A stretch of 64,000 nt of DNA from contig NZ_CAJHBR010000007.1 in NCBI RefSeq assembly GCF_904846695.1, positions 62,001-126,000 of the forward strand, given 5' to 3'. Origin of the DNA: Psychrobacter urativorans. GTDB taxonomy: Bacteria; Pseudomonadota; Gammaproteobacteria; Pseudomonadales; Moraxellaceae. A model generated the notes under the pieces. It saw nothing but the letters and a program-made list of their open reading frames with translations. It was not told the DNA's origin and searched no databases. The translations under genes were made by a program, and so were the position numbers. Every line of letters starts with the position of its first letter. The first letter of the stretch is position 1. Below are positions 1-8,929 of this stretch, one piece after another.

Positions 1-425
1 TCATCATTTAATGGAAAAGGTGGGGTTTCAGATTTTGCTAATACTTCAATTTCTTTGCCCAATAACTCAATTTGACCACTAGTCATCGTAGCGTTTTCGG
101 TACCTTCATAACGACGACGTACACGGCCAGTTATTTTTAGTACATATTCAGGGCGTACAGCATCAGCAGTAGCAAAAGCTTCTGGGGTATCTGGATCAAC
201 GACCACTTGTAGAATACCAGCACGGTCACGCATGTCTAAAAAGATAACCCCACCATGATCGCGACGACGATGTACCCAACCGACGATAGTGATGGTTTGC
301 TCTAATAGATTTTCGGTTACTGCACCACAATATTCATCACGGTAACCGCTATGTACACTCATCTCACTTTCTGTGGCGAGTTGAGTTTGGTTTATAATGC
401 TGTTGGTTGTGATAGGGTCGGTCAT
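1..425 (-). CDS. aspS: Aspartyl-tRNA synthetase, N-terminal part (runs off the window)
   Basis: Charges tRNA-Asp (or tRNA-Asp/Asn in the non-discriminating type) with aspartate in the cytoplasm. Only about 141 N-terminal residues lie in the window; the 3' end is cut by the window edge. The translation shows the class IIb anticodon-binding OB fold: [20 protein letters not shown], then the [18 protein letters not shown] signature typical of bacterial AspRS. ATG at 425 is preceded by GGATAA at a usable distance. A second in-frame ATG at 362 would start nearer to the family's usual N-terminus, so about 21 residues at the front are uncertain. The gene is divergent from sohB. Confidence 0.93.
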   Translation of the reverse strand, partial: MTDPITTNSIINQTQLATESEMSVHSGYRDEYCGAVTENLLEQTITIVGWVHRRRDHGGVIFLDMRDRAGILQVVVDPDTPEAFATADAVRPEYVLKITGRVRRRYEGTENATMTSGQIELLGKEIEVLAKSETPPFPLND

Positions 426-922
426 AATAATAGTTATCCAGTTGTCTGCTCAATTCAAAGAACAATAATGCAGCCATCGTTAGTAGATTTCAACCCACTC
501 AAATTAACTGGCGCTGTAGACTAGGGCCAGTTAATTGAAGAGTTAGTTGCTTGTAAGCGTTGCAATTTTAGCGATAATAAGCGCTAGTCTTTAGATAGAC
601 AATTGCCATTAGCAAAAAAACACCATATCAGCAAACTCATAACAATGGAGTGCATAAAAATAAGTGTAAACGCATATTATGCCTAATGTGCTTTTGTTAT
701 ACAACTCTGCTGATAGAATCCTCTGGTAGGGATAGGCTGTATCTGCCCATTTTGTAACTCCTGATTACTAAATAATGCCTGTAAAATGTTTTAGCTTTCA
801 ATAATCGCTGAGCGACTTGAAAAGTTTTAATATAGGGGTCATATCATGCTGATACCAAAAATATTACTGTTTTAACTTGGCAGCTCTTTGTCATTTAACC
901 TATTAATTAAGGAATACTATCG
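426..922. other. Intergenic region between divergent aspS and sohB
   Basis: About 500 bases without a convincing gene. It should hold the promoters of both flanking genes. It is A+T-rich, with no clear repeat, terminator or RNA gene visible by eye. Confidence 0.5.
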
Positions 923-1897
923 ATGTTATTTCATCCGCCTAAAAATCCTGTCGAACTAAAAGTAATGCATCTTAATGAATCTCAAAAACAGCATCGTGAG
1001 GATTTGGTTGAGGCCACTCAAGGTAAAGCGGCGCTCAAACTACTCAAAAAAGGGCTCGCCAAAAAAGCTAAGCAAGCATTAAAAGCTAAAAATAAAAGTA
1101 AGAATAAAACCCCAAGCGCGCAAGTTTTTGTCCTTGATTTCGATGGTGATATGAAAGCTTCCGCCGTCAAGCATTTACGTGAAGAGATTAGCACGTTAAT
1201 CAGCACTGCCAATAAAGGTGATGAAGTCGTCATACGCTTAGAGTCACCAGGCGGCATAGTCCATGGTTATGGTCTAGCAGCAGCACAATTGGTTCGTCTT
1301 AGAGACGCCGGCTTAAAGCTAACCGTATGCGTGGACAAAGTGGCAGCTAGCGGTGGCTATATGATGGCTTGTGTTGCGGACAAGATCGTAGCGGCTCCCT
1401 TTGCAGTTGTTGGTTCTATCGGCGTGGTTTCGCAGCTACCCAACTTCCATAAATGGTTAAAGAATCACGATGTAGATTATGAGCAGTTCACTGCTGGTGA
1501 CTATAAGCGCACCGTAACTGTATTCGGTGAAAATGACGATGAAGATCGTGCCAAATATCAGCAAGAGCTAGAGCAAACTCATGAGCTATTTAAGCATTTC
1601 GTCAATCGTTATCGCTCAATGCTAGATTTAGATAAAGTGGCTACTGGTGAGCATTGGTATGGCGAAGATGCGCTACATCTTAACTTAGTAGACAGCTTGC
1701 AGACATCAGATAGCTATATTTTAGAGCTGATGGAAGATTATGAAGTTTATGCTTTGCACTCACGTCAAAAGCCAACCTTTGCTGAAAAGCTAGGACTAGC
1801 ACAAGCAGCAGAGGCCACGTTGAGTATAGTCATTGATAAATTACCAGAAGCCTTAGCCCGTTTTGACTTCAACAGTCGCCTCAATATCTTAAAGTAA
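923..1897 (+). CDS. sohB: SohB-type peptidase, S49 family
   Basis: Serine peptidase of the signal peptide peptidase (SppA/SohB, S49) family. The Ser-Lys dyad is readable: Ser143 in AASGGYMMAC and Lys195 in AGDYKRTVTVFGEN, which matches the SohB Lys motif. The C-terminal half (GENDDEDRAKYQQELEQTHE) is also SohB-like. SohB proteins usually start with a transmembrane segment. This one starts directly with MLFHPPKNPVELKV, which corresponds to the region after that segment, followed by a Lys/Ala-rich stretch. AAGGA lies upstream of the ATG and an in-frame TAA lies at 908-910, so the frame cannot be extended far. The protein may be peripheral or soluble. A terminator follows the gene. Confidence 0.9.
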   Translation: MLFHPPKNPVELKVMHLNESQKQHREDLVEATQGKAALKLLKKGLAKKAKQALKAKNKSKNKTPSAQVFVLDFDGDMKASAVKHLREEISTLISTANKGDEVVIRLESPGGIVHGYGLAAAQLVRLRDAGLKLTVCVDKVAASGGYMMACVADKIVAAPFAVVGSIGVVSQLPNFHKWLKNHDVDYEQFTAGDYKRTVTVFGENDDEDRAKYQQELEQTHELFKHFVNRYRSMLDLDKVATGEHWYGEDALHLNLVDSLQTSDSYILELMEDYEVYALHSRQKPTFAEKLGLAQAAEATLSIVIDKLPEALARFDFNSRLNILK

Positions 1898-2000
1898 GGA
1901 TTGACTATAAAAGGTGTTTTTAGCTTAAGCTTTAAACGCACTAAAAGCTGCATTTATTAGTGCTGGTTTTTTAATAGCCTCAGTGTTTGTATTTTGTAAG

Positions 2001-2029
2001 GGCGTGACCTAACTAGTCGCGCCTTTTTT
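2001..2029 (+). terminator. Intrinsic terminator after sohB
   Basis: GGCGTGAC and GTCGCGCC pair over 8 bp (one G-U) around a 7-base loop, followed by six T. It lies about 100 bases after the sohB stop codon. Confidence 0.75.
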
Positions 2030-2186
2030 ACTGTTTAATAATAATTGCTATGTTATAACTGGATTGAGCAACCACAATAAGCCCCTATATACCTTATTAT
2101 TCAAATGGCTTTTAATAGCTACTGCTACCCAACCTCCCAGCAACCTTCAATAAGATAATTAATTTAGAATAAAAAGGAAGTTATTG

Positions 2187-3443
2187 ATGTCTACTAATGA
2201 TTTGATGTTCACTACTACTGAGCAAGGCCAAGCTATTTACCAGCAAGTAAAAGATTTTATCGCCACCCAAATCGAGCCAATAGAGGCCCAGTTTTGGCAA
2301 CAGTGTCATGAGCTCAATCCTGATGGCAACTGGAAGAGTTGGCAATGGCCAGCAGCGTATGAGCAATTACGTCAGCAAGCACGTGAAGCAGGTCTTTGGA
2401 ATTTGTTCTTGCCTGATGATATTTTGGGAGCTGGTCTTTCAGTGACCGATTACGCTCCTATTGCCGAGTTGACGGGGCGTAGTTTATTGGCCCCACATAT
2501 CTTCAATTGTAATGCTCCTGATAGTGGCAATATGGAGCTATTATGGCGTTACGGCAGTAGCATTCAGCAGGACAGATGGTTAACGCCATTGTTAGCAGGC
2601 AAGACACGCTCAGTATTCTGCATGACAGAGCCCTCGGTAGCGTCAAGTGATGCCACTAACATGCAAGCAACAGCAGTAGTAGAAGGCGATGAGATTATCA
2701 TTAATGGTAGCAAATGGTGGTCATCTGGTTTGGGAGATCCTGCCGTTGATTTATTGATCGTTATGGCGCATACCCCTAGCGAAGATAAAGATCGTCATCA
2801 TCAGCACTCTATGGTATTAGTGCCCGTCAATACTGCTGGTGTCACTATAGAGCGGATGCTAAAAGTATTCGGTGATTATGATGCGCCGCACGGTCATGGT
2901 GAGGTAAGCTTTGTTGATGTACGTGTGCCGCTAGATAGCTTTATTGGTGGGCCAGGTATGGGTTTTGAGATTGCGCAAGGTCGCTTAGGGCCAGGCCGGA
3001 TTCATCATTGTATGCGCTGTGTTGGCGCTGCTGAAAAGTCATTAGAGCTGGCTGTCGGTCGTGGTATGACGCGTACAGCTTTTGGTAAGCCATTACTACA
3101 ATTGGGGGGCAATCTCGAGCGTATCGCTGAGGCACGTATCAAAATTGATCAGGCGCGTCTGCTAACCTTATATGCTGCGCAAAAGATGGACAGCCAAGGC
3201 ACCAAAGCGGCGTTAACTGAGATATCAGCGATCAAAGTAGTAGCACCAACGATGTTGCAAGAAGTAGTCGATATGGCGATTCAAATATACGGCGGTATGG
3301 GAGTCTGTCAAGATACTATGCTACCGGGTTTCTTTGCGCAAGCAAGAGCACTACGACTGGCGGATGGCCCTGATGAAGTGCATAAAACTATGATTGCTAA
3401 ATTGGAGCTTAAGCGTCAAGGCTTTAGCTCTAAGCGCAAGTAG
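2187..3443 (+). CDS. Acyl-CoA dehydrogenase, ACAD10/11 type
   Basis: FAD-dependent acyl-CoA dehydrogenase of 418 residues. Family features in order: an N-terminal helical domain, the middle beta domain with FCMTEPSVASSDATNM and GSKWWSSGLGDP, and the C-terminal helical domain with RTAFGKPLLQLGGN, IYGGMGVCQDT and the ADGPDEVH motif. The long form with GPDEVH and its position beside an APH-fold kinase point to the group that includes human ACAD10/11 and Pseudomonas LvaC, which act on phosphorylated 4-hydroxyacyl-CoA. That substrate is inferred from family and context. The ATG at 2187 is preferred over the TTG at 2184 because AAGGAAG sits 6 bases before it. The kinase gene follows after 200 bases. 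Confidence 0.88.
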   Translation: MSTNDLMFTTTEQGQAIYQQVKDFIATQIEPIEAQFWQQCHELNPDGNWKSWQWPAAYEQLRQQAREAGLWNLFLPDDILGAGLSVTDYAPIAELTGRSLLAPHIFNCNAPDSGNMELLWRYGSSIQQDRWLTPLLAGKTRSVFCMTEPSVASSDATNMQATAVVEGDEIIINGSKWWSSGLGDPAVDLLIVMAHTPSEDKDRHHQHSMVLVPVNTAGVTIERMLKVFGDYDAPHGHGEVSFVDVRVPLDSFIGGPGMGFEIAQGRLGPGRIHHCMRCVGAAEKSLELAVGRGMTRTAFGKPLLQLGGNLERIAEARIKIDQARLLTLYAAQKMDSQGTKAALTEISAIKVVAPTMLQEVVDMAIQIYGGMGVCQDTMLPGFFAQARALRLADGPDEVHKTMIAKLELKRQGFSSKRK

Positions 3444-3465
3444 TAAAGCGAAATATAGGCTAATG

Positions 3466-3506
3466 GCGCTATCAAGACTAGCTAAATAATAGCAACTTGA
3501 TAGCCG
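3466..3506 (+). repeat. Inverted repeat between dehydrogenase and kinase genes
   Basis: CTATCAAG (3469-3476) and CTTGATAG (3496-3503) form a perfect 8-bp stem with a 19-base loop. No T-run follows, so it is more likely an RNA processing or attenuation structure than a full terminator. Confidence 0.4.
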
Positions 3507-3643
3507 CTACAACCTTACGATGAGCCAGTAAGAACTCATGTAAAATAGCCTAAGTAAACAATGGAATTTCGTTAGCCCTTATTAGATTTCGTTTTTTTAA
3601 TAAAAATTTGCAGTTCGCTTAACATCGAGATAAGGATTATCAC

Positions 3644-5026
3644 ATGTCAGACAATAATAACAATCTGCAAAGTAGCCGCTCAAATAACAGTGGCAATGAC
3701 AATGACAATGGCAATAACAGTAGCGACAACCTAGCTACCGATAGCCATACTAATCAAAAATCCAATAGCACCGATAAATCATTGACCCATAATGTACTAG
3801 ATAAAGGCGGTAAGGTGCGTGAAGGCGAGGAGCTTGATGCGCAAGCAGTAACTATATGGCTACGCGAGCAAGGCGTAGAGGTAGTAGGAGAGCCTGTCGT
3901 TACTCAGTTCTCAGGCGGGGCATCAAACTGGACTTATCGTCTACAATATGCCAATCAAGACCTTATTCTACGTCGTCCCCCTAAAGGCACTAAAGCCAAA
4001 TCAGCGCATGATATGGTACGGGAATATACAGTACAAAAAGCGCTAGTAGAGGTCTATCCTTACGTGCCAAAGATGATTGCTCTGTGTACTGAAGAGGCGG
4101 TCATCGGTGCCGACTTTTATGTGATGGAGCGCATGGAAGGTATTATTCCTCGTGCTAATTTGCCTAAAGAAATAGATTTTGATACTAGTCAAACTCATGA
4201 GCTATGCACTAACGTCATTGATGCCTTAATTAAGCTGCATCAAGTTGATTATCAGCAGCACCCTGAGCTAGTAGCCTTAGGCCGCGGTGAGGGTTACTGT
4301 GAGCGTCAAGTCAGTGGTTGGGATAAGCGCTATGTCAAAGCCAAGACCCCGAATGTACCTAGTTTCGCTGTGGTGAGACAATGGCTAGCTAACCATACCC
4401 CTAAAGACAGTAACACTTGCGTCATCCACAATGATTGGCGCTTCGATAATGTCATCTTGGCCGCTGACGATCCCACCCAAGTGATAGGGGTACTCGATTG
4501 GGAAATGGCTACTTTAGGCGATCCATTAATGGATTTAGGCAGTGCCTTGGCTTACTGGATTGAGGCCGATGACAATATTATTATGCAGCAGTCGCGTCGA
4601 CAGCCCACTCATCTTGCCGGTATGATGACTCGTGATGAAGTGGTTGAGTATTATCTTGCCCAGACGGGCCTAGAGCTAGACAATTGGACCTTTTATGAAG
4701 TGTTTGGCTTGTTCCGCTTAGCTGGTATAGTGCAGCAGATCTATTATCGTTTTTACCATAAACAAACTAGCAATCCGGCTTTTAAGAACTTTTGGATTAT
4801 TGTCCATGTCTTGCATGCTAAATGCCTTAAACTGATCGCTAAGTATGAAGGCGATGCGCTGTTTATGAATCACGTGCAGCCACACTTAGCAGATAGAGGT
4901 ATCGATGCTACTACTATTGAACAGCTTCCTGGCCCGCTACAAGCGGTAATTAAAAGTGTATTACCTAAAGCTTATTTTGCGCCAGCAGCGGCTATTGAAC
5001 AGGACGCAAAAGCTATAGATAAGTAA
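3644..5026 (+). CDS. APH-fold phosphotransferase (ACAD11-kinase / LvaA-like)
   Basis: Kinase of the aminoglycoside/choline phosphotransferase fold, 460 residues. The catalytic Brenner motif reads HNDWRFDN at residues 262-269 (catalytic Asp264, Asn269), followed by the metal-binding LDWEMATLGDPLMDLG. Relatives beside acyl-CoA dehydrogenases (LvaA in Pseudomonas, the N-terminal half of human ACAD11) phosphorylate the 4-hydroxyl of hydroxyacyl-CoAs rather than antibiotics; that role is inferred from the neighbours. The first 55 or so residues are a low-complexity Asn/Ser/Asp-rich tail before the fold starts near DAQAVTIWLREQG, so the true folded start is later. AAGGA precedes the ATG. The histidine phosphatase gene follows after 54 bases, which suggests co-transcription. 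Confidence 0.85.
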   Translation: MSDNNNNLQSSRSNNSGNDNDNGNNSSDNLATDSHTNQKSNSTDKSLTHNVLDKGGKVREGEELDAQAVTIWLREQGVEVVGEPVVTQFSGGASNWTYRLQYANQDLILRRPPKGTKAKSAHDMVREYTVQKALVEVYPYVPKMIALCTEEAVIGADFYVMERMEGIIPRANLPKEIDFDTSQTHELCTNVIDALIKLHQVDYQQHPELVALGRGEGYCERQVSGWDKRYVKAKTPNVPSFAVVRQWLANHTPKDSNTCVIHNDWRFDNVILAADDPTQVIGVLDWEMATLGDPLMDLGSALAYWIEADDNIIMQQSRRQPTHLAGMMTRDEVVEYYLAQTGLELDNWTFYEVFGLFRLAGIVQQIYYRFYHKQTSNPAFKNFWIIVHVLHAKCLKLIAKYEGDALFMNHVQPHLADRGIDATTIEQLPGPLQAVIKSVLPKAYFAPAAAIEQDAKAIDK

Positions 5027-5080
5027 TCGGCTTAAATTTATAACCTTATTCTAAAATATAATGATAACAGGCACTACTTT

Positions 5081-5842
5081 ATGACAACCCTCCTTTTAGC
5101 TCGTCACGGCCAAGCCTCATTTGGACAAGAGAATTATGATCAGCTCTCAGAGCTTGGGACGCTACAAGCTAAGATGCTTGGTCAGCATTATGGCAATAGT
5201 CAGCGGCGTATAGATGCTATCTTTAGTGGCAGCTTAGTGCGTCAACGTGATTCAGCACAGCATTTTTGGCAATCATATCAGCCAGCCCAAGCCAACATTG
5301 ATCATCAGGGTTCCGCTACTATTTTAGATCTAGCGAACCCTGAAAGTTATGTATTGCCCTTATTCGATGAATTCAATCACGAGGATGTATTCGTCAAGTC
5401 TAATCCGACGCTGTCTACGCAAGCTCAGATTGCCGCTGAGCTTAAGCGAGAAAATAAGCCCTTGTCTCGATTAGGGGAGCTGTTTGGGATGGCTATGCAA
5501 CGCTGGCATGCTGGTGATCATGATGAAGATTACTTGGAGAGCTGGCCACAATTTAGCCAACGTGCGCAGCAAGCGCTACAGCAGCTACGTACGCAAGTAG
5601 ACAATCTAGCGCATCTTAATCAAGACAGTACAGTATTAGTATTTACTTCAGGTGGGGTGATTGCCGCCATTACTGCCCATCTGTTGCAGCAGCATAGTGC
5701 TACTGCTTATCAATTGACTCAGAGTTCAGTCAACACTGGGGTTACTGCTATTAGTATTCATCAACAGAAGCTACAATTACTATCGTATAACGAGCACAGT
5801 CATCTGTTCAGTGCCGGTAATAGTTTTGTGACTAAACATTAG
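5081..5842 (+). CDS. Histidine phosphatase (phosphoglycerate mutase-like)
   Basis: Member of the histidine phosphatase superfamily, 253 residues. The RHG motif with the phospho-accepting histidine is at residues 8-10 (LLARHGQASFG). The later acid/base region is less clear, and the second conserved His expected near the C-terminal strand is replaced by VFTSGGVIAAI, which is typical of divergent cofactor-independent members. The substrate is unknown. It probably forms one transcription unit with the kinase and dehydrogenase upstream, so hydrolysis of a phosphorylated acyl intermediate or CoA derivative is possible, but this is inference. Confidence 0.8.
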   Translation: MTTLLLARHGQASFGQENYDQLSELGTLQAKMLGQHYGNSQRRIDAIFSGSLVRQRDSAQHFWQSYQPAQANIDHQGSATILDLANPESYVLPLFDEFNHEDVFVKSNPTLSTQAQIAAELKRENKPLSRLGELFGMAMQRWHAGDHDEDYLESWPQFSQRAQQALQQLRTQVDNLAHLNQDSTVLVFTSGGVIAAITAHLLQQHSATAYQLTQSSVNTGVTAISIHQQKLQLLSYNEHSHLFSAGNSFVTKH

Positions 5843-5860
5843 TATTAACTAGTAACTGCT

Positions 5861-5902
5861 CAGTGCTAAGCAATCAGTATCAAGCAATCAGTACTAAGCA
5901 CT
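5861..5902. repeat. Three-unit 14-bp tandem repeat
   Basis: Three consecutive 14-base units resembling CAGTACTAAGCAAT lie just after the phosphatase gene. They are imperfect, and no function is apparent. Confidence 0.6.
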
Positions 5903-5944
5903 ATTTTTCCAGCCGTAGGATAACTGGGGTGTTTATCAAAAACA

Positions 5945-5970
5945 GCTCGCCCAATAATTAGAGGGCGGGC
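5945..5970. other. G+C-rich hairpin without T-run
   Basis: GCTCGCCC (5945-5952) and GGGCGGGC (5963-5970) can pair over 8 bp with one wobble. No T-run follows on the plus strand; on the minus strand the hairpin is followed by five T. It may separate the phosphatase gene from the SDR gene. Confidence 0.4.
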
Positions 5971-6086
5971 TAGGCCTACATAACTACACAACTTGCATTC
6001 ATTGTTGCAACGATAAGCCTTATAATGTCCGGTTGAACTCAACATTTTTAGGCTTTATCTGCCTACAGACATAGCAAGGATTGCCC

Positions 6087-6956
6087 ATGCAGCATAAACT
6101 ATTGAGCTTGGTAACCCAAGCGGCAAAGCAAACTAAAGATCAAGCGTTTGGTGCCATTCAACCTGCCCGTTATCTAGCTACTCTTAACAAAAAGCAAGTT
6201 GGGAAAGACCAAACCGTTTTGATCACTGGTGCCAGCTCAGGTTTAGGTGAAGGTATGGCAAGATTGTTTGCCAAATTGGGCTATAACTTAGCGATTTGTG
6301 CACGGCGTACTGAGCGCTTAGAGCAGCTTAAAGAAGAGCTGACAACTAGCTACCCTAATATACGAGTGGAGTATCGAGAGCTTGATGTCAGTGATTATGC
6401 TGCTATATTTGAAGTGTTCGACCGCTTTGCTAGCGACTTTGGCCAGATAGATCGGGTAGTCGTTAATGCTGGTGTTGGTGAGAGTCGCCGGATCGGTAAA
6501 GGCCGGTTTGAAACCAATCGCCGTACTGCTGAAATCAACTTTGTCTCAGCTTTGGCCCAGTGTGAAGCGGCTATGCAAATATTTCGTGCACAAAATAATG
6601 GTCATCTAGTAGTGATATCGAGTATGTCCGCTATGCGTGGACTGCCTAAGCACATGACCACTTATGGGGCTAGTAAAGCGGGCTTGGCACATTTAGCAGA
6701 AGGGATTCGTGCTGATATGCTGCTCACCAAGCTACCGATCAAAGTCTCGACAATTTATCCGGGTTATATCCGCACTGAAATCAATACTAATGCTAAGCCA
6801 TTACCTTTTCAGGTGGATGCCGATACTGGCACTAAAGCTATGGTAGCGGCGATTGAGTCTGGGGTTGATGAGGCTTGTGTGCCAAGCTTACCATGGTCTA
6901 TAGTTGGTCAAGCAATGAAACATCTTCCCTTAAATGTGGTCAACAAAATAAGCTGA
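6087..6956 (+). CDS. Short-chain dehydrogenase/reductase (SDR)
   Basis: Classical-type NAD(P)-dependent oxidoreductase of 289 residues. It has the cofactor loop TGASSGLGEGMA, the NAG motif (VVVNAGVGES), the catalytic Ser region VVISSMSAMRG and YGASK with the Tyr-Lys pair. The C-terminal part (KVSTIYPGYIRTEIN) is also family-typical. The start is ATG 6087, with GCAAGGA six bases before it, rather than the in-frame TTG at 6081. It is separated from the phosphatase gene by 244 bases with a hairpin, so it may have its own promoter. LvaD of the levulinate pathway is also an SDR, so a role with the upstream genes is possible but unproven. Confidence 0.83.
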   Translation: MQHKLLSLVTQAAKQTKDQAFGAIQPARYLATLNKKQVGKDQTVLITGASSGLGEGMARLFAKLGYNLAICARRTERLEQLKEELTTSYPNIRVEYRELDVSDYAAIFEVFDRFASDFGQIDRVVVNAGVGESRRIGKGRFETNRRTAEINFVSALAQCEAAMQIFRAQNNGHLVVISSMSAMRGLPKHMTTYGASKAGLAHLAEGIRADMLLTKLPIKVSTIYPGYIRTEINTNAKPLPFQVDADTGTKAMVAAIESGVDEACVPSLPWSIVGQAMKHLPLNVVNKIS

Positions 6957-6997
6957 TTTCGGTAGCGTTGTGGTGTTGGTTTTGATTAATCGCCAGC

Positions 6998-7049
6998 AAA
7001 AGCCCTGTAAGTTATTTATTATCAATAAGTAGCTTGCAAGGCTTTTTTA
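6998..7049 (+). terminator. Intrinsic terminator after the SDR gene
   Basis: AAAAGCCCTGTAAG pairs with CTTGCAAGGCTTTT (two imperfect positions) around a 21-base loop and ends in six T. The A-run on the other side lets it also serve the minus-strand transporter genes. Confidence 0.7.
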
Positions 7050-7181
7050 TTGATTTTTTTATTTACTATCCAGTGAGGGGCTGTGTAATGGTAGTCCTCA
7101 CAGTCAAGTGCTTACAAGTATTTAGGAAGTTATAGAAAAACGTAATTTTAAATCAGTTAAATAACAAGCGGATAAGAGCAG

Positions 7182-7973
7182 TTAAGGAAGGACGAATTGC
7201 TTATTGGCATTAAAGAACCGGCGGTAAGTGAGTAGGGCGCTCAAAGTGCAGCCAAGAGTACTACTGGCACAAATCAAAAACATAGTCACTATTTGATAGC
7301 GTACCGCTTGGCTTGGATCAGCACCCGCAAGTATTTGACCCGTCATCATTCCTGGTAAACTAACAATACCGACCACCAACATGGAGTTCAGAGTAGGGGT
7401 CATACCACTGATAATAGCGGCGCGCATCGGCGAGTGTATCGCCTCATAAGGGGTGGCGGATAAGGACAACATCATCTCAATTCGTGGCTGCTGACTATAA
7501 AAAGCCTCGACAAGCTGATTGCTAGTCAAAGAGATAGCGGTAAGTGAATTGCCCAGTATGAGACCTAGAATCGGGATAATGAACTGCGGGGTGTACCAAG
7601 GACTAACTTGCAATATTATCGTGATAGCAATAGTAGTTACTAGGACTGCTGATAAACTAACGGCAAGCAAAGTATCCGTAAACAAGCCTTTATAGACCCG
7701 CTTGACTCGGTTTTTGGCAGCAATACCAGCGATCAGAGTCATCATGGTTAGAATCAAGAGCACTTCATACCATTGCTCACGGGCAAACACCCAAGCTAGT
7801 ATCAGCCCTATAAAGCTCAGCTGTACAATAGTACGTACTGCCGCTATCAGCAAAGTAGAGCCTAAGTGTAAACGTAAGCGCCAAGATACCAACATGACTA
7901 GCAAAATTAAGCTGCTGGCCAAAGCTATATCAGTAGTGGTTAGCAAGATTTGCAGCTCATTAGTGTTAGTCAT
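7182..7973 (-). CDS. fetB: FetB-like ABC transporter permease (putative metal exporter)
   Basis: Integral membrane permease of 263 residues of the FetB/YbbM (UPF0014) family. Hydrophobic segments are spread along the chain (SLILLVMLVSWRL, LIAAVRTIVQLSFIGLILAW, LLAVSLSAVLVTTIAITIIL, FLICASSTLGCTLSAL). The family-typical stretches GLILGNSLTAISLTSNQL and AAIISGMTPTLNSMLVVGIVSLPGMMTGQILAGADP are present. E. coli FetAB exports iron and protects against oxidative stress. The same role is inferred here. It is last in a three-gene minus-strand operon, 80 bases after the ATPase gene. Confidence 0.88.
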   Translation of the reverse strand: MTNTNELQILLTTTDIALASSLILLVMLVSWRLRLHLGSTLLIAAVRTIVQLSFIGLILAWVFAREQWYEVLLILTMMTLIAGIAAKNRVKRVYKGLFTDTLLAVSLSAVLVTTIAITIILQVSPWYTPQFIIPILGLILGNSLTAISLTSNQLVEAFYSQQPRIEMMLSLSATPYEAIHSPMRAAIISGMTPTLNSMLVVGIVSLPGMMTGQILAGADPSQAVRYQIVTMFLICASSTLGCTLSALLTYRRFFNANKQFVLP

Positions 7974-8053
7974 AGGGGCTTATCATCAAAAGTGTTTGTC
8001 ATTTTTATCAGGGCGAGGTTAAGCTGTAAAATATATTTAATGGTAGATCTGGT

Positions 8054-8926
8054 TTAGGCCAGCTTGGTCAGCCGCCCCGCTTGCATCTGCCAATGGCTAT
8101 TAGCAAACGGCATAATGCTATCGATATCATGAGTTATCCATAGTAGCGCACGATTTGAGTCATCATGCAGCCACTTAAGCAACAGTCTAATCAAGTCTGC
8201 TGCGCTTTGTGGGTCTAAAGCGGCCGTGGGCTCATCTAGTAGCAGTACTTGGGGGTCTAATTGTAATAAGCGCAAGATATTTACTAGTTGTCGTTCACCA
8301 CCTGATAGATAGGCCGTTGACTGATATAATAACTGCTCGTCGCGCTGCAAATAGCTCAGCTGTTTAAGGTGCCATTGCTTATCAAACTGCTGATTATGAT
8401 GAGCATCTAGAGTGTAAGGCAACTGTAGATTGTCAAGAACGCTGCCTTCTATTAGCTGTGGATGCTGACTGAGCAACGCTACTTGAGCTCGCCAGTAGAT
8501 AGGCGACGAATCAAAAATACTAATTCCATTAAGATGAATGTCGCCTGTACTGATTGAGGTTAGGCCAGCAAGCAAGCGTAGCAGTACCGACTTGCCACTG
8601 CCTGAGGCCCCAGTTAAGACTGTCAATTGTCCTGCTAATAGCTGACCATTCGCACCGTCAAGTAGTAAGGGCCGCTGAGTCTCTAAGGGTAGCTGGGTCG
8701 ATAATGATTGGCGCCATAAACTGCCAAACCAGCTTTTAGCTGGTTTATAGATGCTAGCTAGGTTATAAGGTTTAGGTGCTTTGGCAGCGTTAGTGGCAGT
8801 TTTAGCAACAGCGTTACTAGTCCCGATACTACTATCAGTATGAGATCCTAGGGAAGCTGTGCCCCGCGCACTGAGCTCACTAAAGCTCAATAAGGGCTGG
8901 TTATTAATAGCAGTAGGAATTGGCAA
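8054..8926 (-). CDS. fetA: FetA-like ABC transporter ATPase with N-terminal insertion
   Basis: ATP-binding subunit that pairs with the permease downstream. It has Walker A GASGSGKS, the Q-loop region ALLSQHPQLIEGSVLDNL, the signature LSGGERQL and Walker B VLLLDEPTAALDP, with the switch His in WITHDID. The protein is 290 residues, against about 225 for E. coli FetA. The extra length is a 50-60 residue Ser/Thr/Ala-rich segment between the first strand (PLLSFSELSA) and the second (PLLLDGANGQLLAGQL). The best start is TTG at 8926, four bases after the thioesterase stop codon, with AAGGT upstream, which suggests translational coupling. An ATG start is not available near the front. Confidence 0.85.
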   Translation of the reverse strand: MPIPTAINNQPLLSFSELSARGTASLGSHTDSSIGTSNAVAKTATNAAKAPKPYNLASIYKPAKSWFGSLWRQSLSTQLPLETQRPLLLDGANGQLLAGQLTVLTGASGSGKSVLLRLLAGLTSISTGDIHLNGISIFDSSPIYWRAQVALLSQHPQLIEGSVLDNLQLPYTLDAHHNQQFDKQWHLKQLSYLQRDEQLLYQSTAYLSGGERQLVNILRLLQLDPQVLLLDEPTAALDPQSAADLIRLLLKWLHDDSNRALLWITHDIDSIMPFANSHWQMQAGRLTKLA

Positions 8927-8929
8927 CGG

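Noticed and set aside
3644..5026. Aminoglycoside resistance gene
   Set aside because: The fold is shared, but the acyl-CoA dehydrogenase neighbour and the LvaA/ACAD11-type motifs point to metabolic kinase activity; nothing suggests antibiotic resistance.
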